From assembly GCA_020846195.1 (NCBI GenBank), contig JADLEJ010000002.1, positions 1 to 52,646 of the forward strand: a stretch of 52,646 nucleotides of DNA, written 5' to 3'. The notes under the pieces are model-generated. The model was not told the origin of the DNA, did not search any database, and saw only the letters and a program-made list of their open reading frames with translations. This DNA comes from Nitrospira sp. (GTDB taxonomy: Bacteria > Nitrospirota > Nitrospiria > Nitrospirales > Nitrospiraceae). Shown here piece after piece: positions 35,454-44,841 of the stretch (position 1 is its first letter; each line of letters opens with the position of its first letter). The position numbers were made by a program, and so were the translations under genes.

Positions 35454-35487
35454 AATTGTCGGCAAGTAGACGAAGATCCCAGATGTT

Positions 35488-35514
35488 TTGAGTTGTGACG
35501 CGGTAGTGCATAAT
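35488..35514 (+). promoter_or_regulatory. Weak promoter-like boxes with ops-like core, upstream of wecB
   Basis: TTGAGT (35488-35493) and CATAAT (35509-35514) are 15 nt apart, short of the ideal 17. Between them GCGGTAG (35500-35506) equals the core of the ops element read by RfaH-type NusG paralogues. Both are weak and may be chance. Confidence 0.25.
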
Positions 35515-35575
35515 CGACTGATGGCTATATTGAGAGCTTCCCGATGCAGTCTGCTAAGAACGGGCGTATTTAACA

Positions 35576-36793
35576 GTGTCTTCTCCAAAGTCTCCTCATA
35601 GCCGGCCTCGCGCCCGCAATAATAACAAGAGAAAGACGGTTCTCGTCTTTATGGGCACCCGTCCTGAAGCGATCAAGCTTGCCCCGGTTGTGTGGGCGAT
35701 GCGCAAGTGTCCTCAAGCGTTCAAGGTGAAGATTTGCTCGACGGGGCAGCATCGGCACATGCTGGATCAGGCGTTGTCTGAATTTAACTTGACGCCTGAT
35801 ATCGAGCTGGCGGTGATGCGGCCGGCCCAGTCGTTGGCAGCACTGAGCGCTCAGCTCTATGACGCAGTCGATCAGGTTCTTGAAAAAGAAGCTCCGGACT
35901 GGGTGATGGTACAAGGCGATACTACGACGGTGATGGTGGCGGGACTCTGCGCCTTTTATCGGGGCGTCAAGCTTGCTCATGTGGAAGCCGGTCTTCGGAC
36001 ATATGACCGATCAGCGCCGTTTCCAGAGGAAGTCAATCGGCGCATCGTCACGCTAGTCGCGGATCTCCATTTTGCGCCCACCGGCATTGCCAGAGACAAT
36101 CTCCTGCGGGAGGGGGTGGCTGCCCGCAATGTTGTGGTGACCGGGAATACCGTCGTGGATGCGTTGCGCCTGATGAAGGCAGAGCTTGCTCAGAGCCCGC
36201 CACCCCTTCCTGCTTCCGTTGAGGAGGGAATCAGACTTCATAAGAAAATTGTGTTGGTTACAGGGCATCGCAGGGAGAATTTTGGGCAGGGGCTGAAATC
36301 TCTCTGCCTCGCGATTAAAGAACTTGCGATGAAGCACCCCCTGGCATTGTTTGTGTATCCAGTGCATCTGAATCCATCCGTGCGAACACCGGTCCATAAG
36401 ATGCTCCGTTCGGTGAAAGGCGTGATCCTTACGGAGCCGCTTTCCTACAAGCCCTTTCTGTATCTGATGCAGCACAGCTACCTTGTGTTGACCGATTCCG
36501 GAGGAATCCAGGAAGAAAGTGCGAGCCTGGGCAAGCCCGTCTTGGTCACCCGTGACGTCACGGAGCGCCCGGAAGGCGTACTTGCTGGAGTGAGCCGGTT
36601 GGTCGGTACTAGTCGGCAACGAATCGTTATGGAAGTGAGCCGGTTACTGACGCGCCAGTCGGCGTATGTTCGGATGTCACGAAAAACGCCTGAGTATGGC
36701 AACGGGCGTGCTTCAGAAAAAATCGTCCGTTCCCTGATGGCTTGGCCAGCAAAGAGTGCAAGGCCTGCTCGACCCCGCCGCAGTACCCCATAA
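35576..36793 (+). CDS. wecB: UDP-N-acetylglucosamine 2-epimerase (WecB-type)
   Basis: WecB interconverts UDP-GlcNAc and UDP-ManNAc. The 405-residue protein has FMGTRPEAIKLAPV (near residue 25), QGDTTTVMV, HVEAGLRT, FPEEVNRR, TGNTVVDAL, TGHRREN and TDSGGIQEES, all family marks. A basic N-terminal tail of about 20 residues precedes the fold. It starts at a GTG after a 122-nt gap with weak promoter-like boxes. UDP-ManNAc would feed the glycan cluster. It could be a related epimerase acting on a modified UDP-sugar, but the motifs are classical. Confidence 0.92.
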   Translation: MSSPKSPHSRPRARNNNKRKTVLVFMGTRPEAIKLAPVVWAMRKCPQAFKVKICSTGQHRHMLDQALSEFNLTPDIELAVMRPAQSLAALSAQLYDAVDQVLEKEAPDWVMVQGDTTTVMVAGLCAFYRGVKLAHVEAGLRTYDRSAPFPEEVNRRIVTLVADLHFAPTGIARDNLLREGVAARNVVVTGNTVVDALRLMKAELAQSPPPLPASVEEGIRLHKKIVLVTGHRRENFGQGLKSLCLAIKELAMKHPLALFVYPVHLNPSVRTPVHKMLRSVKGVILTEPLSYKPFLYLMQHSYLVLTDSGGIQEESASLGKPVLVTRDVTERPEGVLAGVSRLVGTSRQRIVMEVSRLLTRQSAYVRMSRKTPEYGNGRASEKIVRSLMAWPAKSARPARPRRSTP

Positions 36794-36833
36794 GTTTTCG
36801 CTTTTCCCCCATCCGATCACGGAGCAACGTTCC

Positions 36834-38036
36834 ATGCCGGTTGTGTTTCTTACCCATGCATTTCCACCGCTCAAGTATGCGCAGTCCATTCAGGTGGCAA
36901 GGTTTGTTCAGCACAGCATTCACAACATTCGGGTGATCTGTTGCGATGAGGATTCCAGCAAGGACGACTCCATGGTCGAGGGGCAGAATGGGAAGCCGTT
37001 CGAGCAATGCATGGTCGAGAGAAGGCAGGTGAGAAACGGCTTCGTCCGTCGTCTGCTCGCTCATGTGCTCGTGCCTGATCAGTATCGGTCCTGGTCGATG
37101 AGTGCGGCGGCCCAGGCTATAGAACGGTCATGGGTTTCTTCTGGAGATCTTTTGGTTACCTTTGGCGAGCCCATGTCTGTTCATTTGGCTGGGTTGCGTC
37201 TGAAGCGGATGATCGGGATGCCATGGGTCGCACACTTCAGTGACCCGTGGGCCGATAATCCTCATCGACGGATTCCAGTTCTTCGGCAGCTGAATAGGGG
37301 ATTAGAAGCGGCTGTCGTGAATGCGGCAGATCGTTTGATCTTTACCTCAGATGAAACGCGTCAACTCGTCATGCGGAAATATCCTTCTCGCATGGCAATG
37401 AAGAGCCGGGTATTGTCGCACGCCTTTGATCCGACGATGTATGGTTCAATCAATGATGGCCACGATGGAATTATCGTGAGACATCTCGGTAATTTTTATG
37501 GGCGTCGTAAGCCGGACCCGTTGATTAAAGCGGTTCAGCAGCTATACCGAGAGCAGCCGGATTTATTGAAGGATGTACGGATTGAGTTCGTCGGCGGCAT
37601 CCGGCGCGTTCCGGCGTCTCTTCTTGATGCGCTGCCGCCAACACTGATTCGCTTCCTGCCGCCGGTGGACTATAAAACGTCACTGGCCCTCATGAAAAGC
37701 GCCGATTTACTCGTCGTGATCGACGCGCCCTTTGAACAGAGCGTGTTTTTGCCCAGCAAGTTAATCGAATATATAGGGGCCCAGCGGCCTATCTTTGCGA
37801 TTACTCCACCGGGAACCTCTGCCAAGGTTGTATCAAAATTAGGCGGGTTGGTTGCGCATCCCGAATCTATCGAGGATGTTGCTGGAAAGTTAGCCGAGTC
37901 TATCAAGCGCGTGCGCCTGCCTCAATCAGAACCAGCGAGCAATCGCTTGTTGAGACAAGAGTTTGCCGCTCCGGTCGTCGGGGCACGATTCGACGTGATC
38001 ATTGACGAATTGTTAGCAAATCCTCTGAACAAATGA
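36834..38036 (+). CDS. Glycosyltransferase family 4-like
   Basis: The 400-residue GT-B protein begins MPVVFLTHAFPPLKYAQSIQVAR, has FTSDETRQLVM in mid-protein, HLGNFYGRRKPDPL at the start of the second Rossmann half, and FLPSKLIEYIGAQRPIFAIT as the acceptor/donor loop. These suit GT4-like enzymes that build O-antigens. The open frame starts upstream at 36756 inside wecB, but ATG 36834 has GGAG 9 nt upstream and gives the usual N-terminus. It overlaps the next gene by 4 nt. Donor and linkage are unknown. Confidence 0.83.
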   Translation: MPVVFLTHAFPPLKYAQSIQVARFVQHSIHNIRVICCDEDSSKDDSMVEGQNGKPFEQCMVERRQVRNGFVRRLLAHVLVPDQYRSWSMSAAAQAIERSWVSSGDLLVTFGEPMSVHLAGLRLKRMIGMPWVAHFSDPWADNPHRRIPVLRQLNRGLEAAVVNAADRLIFTSDETRQLVMRKYPSRMAMKSRVLSHAFDPTMYGSINDGHDGIIVRHLGNFYGRRKPDPLIKAVQQLYREQPDLLKDVRIEFVGGIRRVPASLLDALPPTLIRFLPPVDYKTSLALMKSADLLVVIDAPFEQSVFLPSKLIEYIGAQRPIFAITPPGTSAKVVSKLGGLVAHPESIEDVAGKLAESIKRVRLPQSEPASNRLLRQEFAAPVVGARFDVIIDELLANPLNK

Positions 38037-39169
38037 TTCGAATTGTTCACGTTATTTCCGGGCTCGAAACCGGCGGTGCCGAACGGATGCTGGCCAAGCT
38101 GGTCGGGGCTATGGACCAGGCGCGGTTTAGCAATGTTGTTATCTCCCTGACTGATAGCGGACGGTTAGGCGGTGCAATTGAATCGTCAGGGGTCGCCGTC
38201 TATTGCTTGGGGATGAAGCGAGGCCGTCTCGATGTGTTGGCACTGCTTCGGCTGATTCGACTCTTAAGAAGGCTTCAGCCGATGGTTGTGCAGAGTTGGC
38301 TCTACCATGCCGACCTCCTGAGCGTCCTCGCGGTGAAGTTTTTCAGGCTGCCGGTCTTGGTGTGGAATATACGCTGCTCCGATATGGATTTGGGGCAATA
38401 TCGTCCTCTTACTCGCTGGGTGCAGCGTGTCTTGGCTCGCTTGTCTGCCGCTCCAGGTGCTGTGGTGGTGAATAGTGAAGCTGGGAAGCGGCAACATGAA
38501 CGGGTGGGGTATCGTCCTCGGCGTTGGCAGGTCATCCCTAATGGATTCGATACGCAGCAGTTCCGTCCTGACTCCACTATGCGGTCGTCTCTTCGGAAGG
38601 ACTGGCAGATTCCTGAAGATGCGGTCATTGTTGGGCTCGTGGCACGCGTCGATCCGATGAAAGACCACGCTACATTTCTTTGTGCCGCTCAACAGGTCGC
38701 CGAATCCAGACGGAATGTGTATTTTCTGCTCGTCGGCAAGGACACGGAGACGTTGGTGCCCGTGGTTGATGCGAAGGGTTTGACCGACCGGGTTCGCGCG
38801 TTGGGGTATCGGAGCGATGTTGAGCGGTTGCTTCCTGCTGTGGATATGCTGTGCCTCAGTTCTGCGTTTGGAGAAGGGTTCCCGAATGTGCTTGGTGAGG
38901 CGATGGCCTGTGGGATTCCCTGTGTTTCGACGGACGTTGGTGACGCGCGAAGAATCATTGGCGATACCGGGTTGATCGTCCCTGCGCGCGATCCGGTTTC
39001 GCTGGCCCATGCTGTCAATGATCTGATTGACCGGGGGGCTGCTGCGCGTGAACAGCTTGGACGCGCAGCGCGGGCACGGATCGAATCAGAGTATTCCCTG
39101 GCAAGAGTCGTTGATCGATATACCGCGCTCTATGCCGATCTCAATGCCAGCCATTCATCGGGCCGGTGA
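38033..39169 (+). CDS. Glycosyltransferase family 4
   Basis: The 378-residue protein shows IVHVISGLETGGAERMLAKL at the start, VIPNGFDTQQF in the middle and SSAFGEGFPNVLGEAMACG, the GT4 E-x7-E motif, in the C-terminal half. This is a retaining GT-B glycosyltransferase for the surface glycan. It starts within the previous gene (ATGA) so both are coupled. The 62-nt gap after it contains a short ATC/ATT triplet run (39187-39207). Confidence 0.9.
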   Translation: MIRIVHVISGLETGGAERMLAKLVGAMDQARFSNVVISLTDSGRLGGAIESSGVAVYCLGMKRGRLDVLALLRLIRLLRRLQPMVVQSWLYHADLLSVLAVKFFRLPVLVWNIRCSDMDLGQYRPLTRWVQRVLARLSAAPGAVVVNSEAGKRQHERVGYRPRRWQVIPNGFDTQQFRPDSTMRSSLRKDWQIPEDAVIVGLVARVDPMKDHATFLCAAQQVAESRRNVYFLLVGKDTETLVPVVDAKGLTDRVRALGYRSDVERLLPAVDMLCLSSAFGEGFPNVLGEAMACGIPCVSTDVGDARRIIGDTGLIVPARDPVSLAHAVNDLIDRGAAAREQLGRAARARIESEYSLARVVDRYTALYADLNASHSSGR

Positions 39170-39186
39170 AGGTGCCGGCAGGTCGC

Positions 39187-39207
39187 ATCATTATTATCAT
39201 CATCATG
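39187..39207 (+). repeat. Short ATC/ATT triplet run
   Basis: Seven triplets (ATC, ATT, ATT, ATC, ATC, ATC, ATG) lie in the 62-nt gap before the asparagine-synthase-type gene. It is outside the coding frames, so length changes could at most alter spacing. Confidence 0.5.
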
Positions 39208-39231
39208 AGATACGCGGCGGGACATTAACGC

Positions 39232-41154
39232 ATGTGCGGGATTGCCGGGATCATGGGCGAGTTCACTGCCGAGCTACCATCTCGTGTTCAGAGCATGGTG
39301 GCGTCCATTCGGTACCGAGGCCCTGACGATTCTGGGGTCTGGAGTGACGAACGGGCAGGGATTGGGCTCGGTCACGCGCGGCTCTCTGTTTTAGATTTGT
39401 CGCCGGAGGGGCATCAGCCGATGGTGTCCTCCAGCGGTCGCTATGTCCTGACTTTCAACGGTGAAGTGTACAACTTCGCCGAATTGCGCTCTGAGTTGAG
39501 ACGAACCGGCGTCCAGTTTCGCGGGCATTCGGATACAGAAGTCATGCTGGCGGCATTCGAGGCGTGGGGTATTGAAAAGGCGGTGCAGCAATTTGTCGGG
39601 ATGTTTGCGTTCGCTCTCTGGGATCGTGCCGACCGGCAACTTATATTGGCGCGTGATCGGATCGGTGAAAAGCCGCTGTATTATGGCTGGTGCGGCGGAA
39701 TTTTTTTATTCGGTTCAGAACTCAAGGCCTTGTGGGCTCATCCATCGTGGCGTGGAGAGATCAACCGCGGTGTGCTTGCCAGCTACATGCGATATGGGTA
39801 TGTGCCATTGCCCCATTCAATTTATACGGGAATATGCAAGCTCTTGCCGGGTGCGTGGCTCAAGATTTCCTTCGATGACCCGCCCGGGCATATGCCTGTA
39901 CCCACCACGTACTGGTCGGGGCGTGAGGTCGCGATGCAGGAGCCGCTCACCGGCCTTTCCGATGCAGCGGCAACGGATGCACTTGATTCCTTGCTGCGCC
40001 AGGCGGTGGGGAGACAGATGATTTCCGATGTGCCACTGGGGGCATTCCTGTCCGGAGGCATCGACTCGTCCACCGTTGTTGCCTTGATGCAGTGCCAGTC
40101 GTCACGTCCCGTGCGGACGTTCTCGATCGGGTTTAGTGAGTCGGACTATGACGAGGCGCGCTACGCGAAGCTGGTCGCCGCGCAGTTGGGCACGGACCAC
40201 ACGGAGCTGTATCTATCTGCGGAAGAAGCGCTGCGTGTCATTCCGCGGCTGCCGGACATCTACGATGAGCCGTTCGGGGATTCATCGCAAATTCCGACTC
40301 ATCTTGTGGCTGCGCTCGCACGCACGCATGTGACTGTCGCGCTTTCGGGCGACGGCGGCGATGAGCTGTTCGGTGGCTACAACCGTTATTTTTGGGGGCG
40401 GTCGATCTGGAACCGCATCGGGACGGTTCCGCAAAGTCTCAGGCATGGGATAGGCGGAATGATGACAGTTTTGAGTCCCGCATCATGGGATCGTATTGGC
40501 AAGATTCTTCCACGGCGTCTGCGGCAACCGACATTGGGGGACCGTATCCATAAGCTGGCGAGCGTGATCGACGTGGATGGTCCTGACGAATTGTACCGCC
40601 GGCTCGTTTCTCAGCATCGGGAGCCAGGCTCGCTGATAATTGGCGCCGAGGAGGCGCCGATATGGGCCGATGCAGAAGCGGCCGCGTTCGGCCGGAGCGA
40701 TTTCACTGAGCGTATGATGTTTCGCGATCTCGTGGGCTACCTCGCTGACGACATTCTGACCAAGGTGGATCGAGCGGCCATGGCGGTAAGCTTGGAAACC
40801 CGCGTGCCATTACTGGACCATCATCTCGTCGCCTTTGCCTGGCGCCTGCCGTTGGCGATGAAGGTCCGAGACGGCCAGGGCAAGTGGCTGCTCCGGCAAG
40901 TGCTCTATCGGTATGTGCCGCGCGAGTTGATCGATCGGCCCAAACAGGGTTTCGGAATTCCTCTCGACGCATGGCTGCGAGGGCCTTTGCGGGAGTGGGC
41001 CGAAGAATTGTTGGATGAGTCCCGTCTTCGTCGCGAAGGGTACCTGCATCCTGGGCCTATTCGAGAAAAGTGGGCTGAACATCTTTCCGGCAGGCGAAAC
41101 TGGCAGTATTGGCTATGGAATGTCTTGATGTTCCAAGCATGGAATGAACGCTAG
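39232..41154 (+). CDS. asnB: Asparagine synthase (glutamine-hydrolysing)-type amidotransferase
   Basis: The 640-residue protein has the N-terminal nucleophile glutaminase with Cys2 (MCGIAGIMG), RYRGPDDSG and FNGEVYNF, and the C-terminal synthetase with the PP-loop SGGIDSS at 274-280, SGDGGDELFGGY and RVPLLDH. AsnB-type enzymes inside glycan clusters often amidate uronic acids or other carboxylated sugars rather than make asparagine; here a nonulosonic or uronic acid could be the target (inference). It overlaps the next gene by 11 nt. Length and motifs are complete. Confidence 0.92.
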   Translation: MCGIAGIMGEFTAELPSRVQSMVASIRYRGPDDSGVWSDERAGIGLGHARLSVLDLSPEGHQPMVSSSGRYVLTFNGEVYNFAELRSELRRTGVQFRGHSDTEVMLAAFEAWGIEKAVQQFVGMFAFALWDRADRQLILARDRIGEKPLYYGWCGGIFLFGSELKALWAHPSWRGEINRGVLASYMRYGYVPLPHSIYTGICKLLPGAWLKISFDDPPGHMPVPTTYWSGREVAMQEPLTGLSDAAATDALDSLLRQAVGRQMISDVPLGAFLSGGIDSSTVVALMQCQSSRPVRTFSIGFSESDYDEARYAKLVAAQLGTDHTELYLSAEEALRVIPRLPDIYDEPFGDSSQIPTHLVAALARTHVTVALSGDGGDELFGGYNRYFWGRSIWNRIGTVPQSLRHGIGGMMTVLSPASWDRIGKILPRRLRQPTLGDRIHKLASVIDVDGPDELYRRLVSQHREPGSLIIGAEEAPIWADAEAAAFGRSDFTERMMFRDLVGYLADDILTKVDRAAMAVSLETRVPLLDHHLVAFAWRLPLAMKVRDGQGKWLLRQVLYRYVPRELIDRPKQGFGIPLDAWLRGPLREWAEELLDESRLRREGYLHPGPIREKWAEHLSGRRNWQYWLWNVLMFQAWNER

Positions 41155-42328
41155 TCGCATGCGCCCGCGGCTTGTATTTCTTGTCACGGAAGACTGGACT
41201 TTTTGGGAGATCCGGCGCGACCTTGCGCGCATGGCGTTCGAATCCGGCTACGAGGTCATTATTGCCACGCGGGTCAGCACGTATGCCGAGCGCATTCGGC
41301 AGGCGGGATTCACGCTGATTCCCATTGCGCTGCAGCGGGAGAGTCGCAATCCTCTGAAAGAGTTATGGGCGTTCGTGGAGCTGATCCGGCTCTATCGCCG
41401 AGTCCGTCCGCAGATTGTTCAGCAGGTCGCGATGAAGCCGGTGCTCTATGGATCGCTCGCGGCGTGGGTGGCACAGGTTCCCGTGGTCGTCAATGTCTTC
41501 GGCGGGTTGGGCTATGCGTTTACCGACCGGCCTGAAGAGACCTCCGGTCTTCGTGCGTGGCTTCAGCGAGGGCTCCAATCGGCGATTGCGCTCAGCCGGT
41601 CTGTCGTCGTTGTGCAAAATGCCGATGATCGGGAGGTGTTGGTTCGGGCGAAGATCGTGGCCCCGTCGAAGATGCGGTTGATTCCAGGGTCCGGCGTCGA
41701 TGTGCAACGGTTTGTGCCGGTCGATCCGCCCGCCGGCGATCCTATCGTGATGCTGGCGGGGCGAATGCTGTGGGATAAGGGCGTGGGGGAGTTTGTCGAT
41801 GCGGTGATTCGTTTGAAGCAGCAAGGGGCGCATGCGCGGTTTGTGCTGGTGGGCCGGTGCGACCGAGGGAATCCGACGGCGATTGCAGAAGAACAGCTGC
41901 ATCAGTGGACTCGTGAGTACGGCATTGAATGGTGGGGGCATCGCGAAGACTTGCCCGCGGTGCTTGGATCCGCAACGGTGGTGGCGCTTCCGTCTTACCG
42001 TGAAGGGTTGCCGAAAGTGCTGCTGGAAGCGGCCGCCTGCGGAAAAGCGATGGTGGCTACCGATGTGCCGGGCTGTCGCGAAGTCGTCCGGCATCGGGAA
42101 ACGGGCTTGTTAGTTCCGGTGCGTAATGCGCACGCATTGGCCGATGCCATTGCAGAATTGCTGAGCAATCCAGGGTTGCGAACAGCCTTGGGGGAACGCG
42201 CGCGTTCGCTCGCGGTGCAACAGTATGCCACCGCGCAGATCGGCGAGGCGTTTCTTGCGCTCTACCGGGATCTCGCGGGGGCGCCGGTTCAGCTGTCTTC
42301 GCGGGAATCGACGCGCGTGATTTCGTGA
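41144..42328 (+). CDS. Glycosyltransferase family 4 (PglA/WbpX-like)
   Basis: The 394-residue protein begins LVFLVTEDWTFWEIRRDLAR, has NVFGGLGYAFTD (the family N-terminal acceptor loop), MLAGRMLWDKGVGEFVDA, and LPSYREGLPKVLLEAAACG with the E-x7-E pair. The TEDWTFW and FGGLGY pattern is typical of enzymes adding the second sugar to undecaprenyl-linked amino sugars. It sits next to the WecA/WbpL-like initiating transferase, which fits. It overlaps the upstream gene by 11 nt. Confidence 0.86.
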   Translation: MNASRMRPRLVFLVTEDWTFWEIRRDLARMAFESGYEVIIATRVSTYAERIRQAGFTLIPIALQRESRNPLKELWAFVELIRLYRRVRPQIVQQVAMKPVLYGSLAAWVAQVPVVVNVFGGLGYAFTDRPEETSGLRAWLQRGLQSAIALSRSVVVVQNADDREVLVRAKIVAPSKMRLIPGSGVDVQRFVPVDPPAGDPIVMLAGRMLWDKGVGEFVDAVIRLKQQGAHARFVLVGRCDRGNPTAIAEEQLHQWTREYGIEWWGHREDLPAVLGSATVVALPSYREGLPKVLLEAAACGKAMVATDVPGCREVVRHRETGLLVPVRNAHALADAIAELLSNPGLRTALGERARSLAVQQYATAQIGEAFLALYRDLAGAPVQLSSRESTRVIS

Positions 42329-42347
42329 GAAGGGCGTTTCCTGCGCG

Positions 42348-43421
42348 ATGATGCATATCTGGATCGCCGCACTTGCGTCTGGAGCGCTTGCCTGGTGGCT
42401 CACAGGCCAGCTGGCTTATGGGCGGTTGGTTCCAGCGATCTTGGATCGTCCCAATGAGCGGTCGCTGCATGCGAAGCCGACACCTCGAATCGGCGGCATT
42501 GGTATCTTGGCTGGACTGCTGTTCGGGTTAATCCTTGCCGAGTGGCTGGGGTTTTCTCTTGGCGGTTCAGATGGAACGACACTGTTCGGATCATCGCTCG
42601 CATGGGGAATCGTCCTTCTGACGTATGGGCTCGCACTAGTGTCGTTTATCGATGATCGCGGCGGCATTCCTGTGCCGATTCGATTGGCCACTCATCTTGC
42701 GGCGGCATCGGCGCTGGTGATTGGCGGCGGACTTGAGCTGCCGGCGCTGTCGTTTCCCCTGGTGGGCGTGGTGGATCTTGGATGGTTTTCCGTCCCAGTC
42801 TCAATCGGGTTTCTTGTCTGGATGACGAATCTCTATAACTTTATGGATGGGATGGATGGGTTTGCGGGGGGGATGGCGGTTGCAGGAGGAATTGCGCTTG
42901 CCGGGTTTGGATGGGGGATGGGCCATACCGTCCTATTTTTAGTAGGAGGCGGGGTTGCCGTTTCATCGGTGGGGTTTCTTCTGCACAATTTTCCTCCCGC
43001 GAAGATCTTTATGGGAGATGTGGGGAGTGTGCCGTTGGGTTTCCTCTTTGGATCATTGATGCTCCTGGGTGTGCGCGATGGGGTGTTCGATGGATGGGTT
43101 CCGATCATGTTGTTTTCCCCGTTTATTGTGGATGCCACGGTGACGCTCTTGCGCCGCCTGGTTCGAGGGGAGCGCATCTGGCAAGCCCATCGGACGCATT
43201 ACTATCAACGTCTCGTGTTGCTGGGGTGGGGGCATACGCAGACGGTACTTGCGGAATATGGATTGATGGCAGTATGTGGCGCCTTGGCCTGGGGATTTCA
43301 GATGGCCGACGAACGCATGCGCTGTGTCCTTCTTGGTTGCTGGGGGCTTCTCATGGTTGCGGCCATGGCGGGCGTGCATCTGGCAGAGCGTCGGGTGGCG
43401 CGTAGCAAGGTGAAGGCCTAG
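42348..43421 (+). CDS. Undecaprenyl-phosphate glycosyl-1-phosphate transferase (WecA/WbpL-like)
   Basis: This 357-residue membrane protein has about ten hydrophobic segments and the polyprenyl-phosphate GlcNAc/QuiNAc-1-phosphate transferase marks: FIDDRGG, NLYNFMDGMDGFAGG, KIFMGDVGSVPLGF and HRTHYYQR. It starts glycan assembly on undecaprenyl phosphate. WbpL-type enzymes take UDP-QuiNAc or UDP-FucNAc, which the WbpM-like dehydratase at 48568 could supply. Two ATGs (42348 and 42351) are possible starts. A G7 run occurs at 42876-42882. Confidence 0.9.
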   Translation: MMHIWIAALASGALAWWLTGQLAYGRLVPAILDRPNERSLHAKPTPRIGGIGILAGLLFGLILAEWLGFSLGGSDGTTLFGSSLAWGIVLLTYGLALVSFIDDRGGIPVPIRLATHLAAASALVIGGGLELPALSFPLVGVVDLGWFSVPVSIGFLVWMTNLYNFMDGMDGFAGGMAVAGGIALAGFGWGMGHTVLFLVGGGVAVSSVGFLLHNFPPAKIFMGDVGSVPLGFLFGSLMLLGVRDGVFDGWVPIMLFSPFIVDATVTLLRRLVRGERIWQAHRTHYYQRLVLLGWGHTQTVLAEYGLMAVCGALAWGFQMADERMRCVLLGCWGLLMVAAMAGVHLAERRVARSKVKA

Positions 43422-43594
43422 GCACAGGATGAGGCGGGCTGTGTGCGGATACAGGCTTGATTGGGAAATCGGTTCAAAGCGAACGAGCGATTTTGGCCGG
43501 TGCTGGAGCAGGTCTCTCCCGATATTGTTCAGCGCGTGATGTTCGTGCTACAGAAGCTGCGACGAAAGGTTTGCTCGCAGTTCCGCTAAAACGA

Positions 43595-44833
43595 ATGGCA
43601 TCCATCTCATCTCAACGATTGATCGATCTGGCGCGGATTGCAGCTATTGTTGCCTGTATAGGGTTCTTGTACTCCCCTTCGGTGGGCACGATTGGTCTGG
43701 TCACCGCCTATGTGGCGTTCTGTGCCAGTGGGAAAGAGGCGGTGGCTCGTTTCAAGGCCGTATTTGCGCGGCCACTGGGCTATTGGGGGCTGATCTTTCT
43801 CGGTGCGGTGTCTATCGGAATGCTCTATGCTTCGGTGCCGTGGCACGATCGATGGACGGATCTGTATAAATGGCGCACGATATTGTGGCTATTTGCGATG
43901 CTTGCCCTTTTCGATGAGGCGCTCTGGAAAGAACGGTTTCTGGCGGCGTTTCTTGCCGGAACTGGGGTGGCGGCCGTGGTGTCTTCCTTCTCTGTGGTCG
44001 CGGGGGTTCCCCTTTGGCGTGGGGCGCATGAAGTACTGCGGAATTCTGGCACGCAAGGAATGGCGTTTGCGTGCGCCGCGCTTGTCTGTGTGTGGATGAT
44101 TCTCCAGAAGCCGCATCGTGGGTGGCATCGGTGGGCGGTGCCGGTGCTGGCGGCGCTGTATGTCCTCAATATTATTTTTATTACGTATTCGAGAAGCGGG
44201 TATGCCGTGCTGGGATGCGGCCTCGCGATTCTGCTGCTGTGGAAGTCGTCGTGGAAGCAAGGACTGGTCATCTCGCTGGGCTTATTGGTGGCAGGCGGAC
44301 TTGCGTACGCGGCGTCTCCTCGGATGCAGGATATCGTTACGGCTGGTGTGACGCAGTGGACCACGGCGTCAGAGTCGGCCACGTTGACGAACTTCGGGAG
44401 CCGGCGAATCTTCTATCAGAACAGTGTGGAGCTTCTGCAAGAAAATTGGCTCCTGGGTGTCGGAACCGGAGGCTTTGTACAGGCCTACGGCGATCATGTG
44501 TCGAAGAGGTACGAGGCATCGAATTGGCGCGCGCTGCATACGACGGATCCGCATAATCAATACTTATTTATTTGGATTCAGCAGGGGATCGGAGGGGTGG
44601 TGATCTTTCTTGTGTGGATTGTGGCGATCATCCGCGAACGGGAATCGTCCCGGAGCGATCATCGGTTGGCTGTCGCTATTTTGGCTGGATGGTGTGTGAC
44701 GAGTCTCTTTAGCTTGCATTTTAGAACGTTTGCCGAGGGACATCTGCTGGCCACGTTTCTGGGGGTGCTGATGGCGGTCACCGCTTCGCCGGAAGCAGTG
44801 CAGCCAGTGACCGTGAAGTCAATGGAAGCCTAA
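43595..44833 (+). CDS. O-antigen ligase/polymerase-like membrane protein (WaaL/Wzy type)
   Basis: About ten membrane helices and a long periplasmic loop with FGSRRIFYQNSVELLQENWLLGVGTGGF and HTTDPHNQYL (the H-N-x-x-L-type ligase motif) identify the O-antigen ligase superfamily. It joins the finished glycan to lipid A-core, or polymerises repeats; the two are hard to tell by motif. The start is uncertain: the frame is open from TTG 43457, but ATG 43595 (MASISS) puts the first helix at the N-terminus; no strong ribosome site is seen for either. The 173-nt gap upstream shows nothing else clear. Confidence 0.8.
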   Translation: MASISSQRLIDLARIAAIVACIGFLYSPSVGTIGLVTAYVAFCASGKEAVARFKAVFARPLGYWGLIFLGAVSIGMLYASVPWHDRWTDLYKWRTILWLFAMLALFDEALWKERFLAAFLAGTGVAAVVSSFSVVAGVPLWRGAHEVLRNSGTQGMAFACAALVCVWMILQKPHRGWHRWAVPVLAALYVLNIIFITYSRSGYAVLGCGLAILLLWKSSWKQGLVISLGLLVAGGLAYAASPRMQDIVTAGVTQWTTASESATLTNFGSRRIFYQNSVELLQENWLLGVGTGGFVQAYGDHVSKRYEASNWRALHTTDPHNQYLFIWIQQGIGGVVIFLVWIVAIIRERESSRSDHRLAVAILAGWCVTSLFSLHFRTFAEGHLLATFLGVLMAVTASPEAVQPVTVKSMEA

Positions 44834-44841
44834 GGGGCGGT

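Noticed and set aside
43457..43594. TTG start for the ligase-like protein
   Set aside because: The 46 extra residues are hydrophilic and fit poorly before the first helix; kept only as an alternative.
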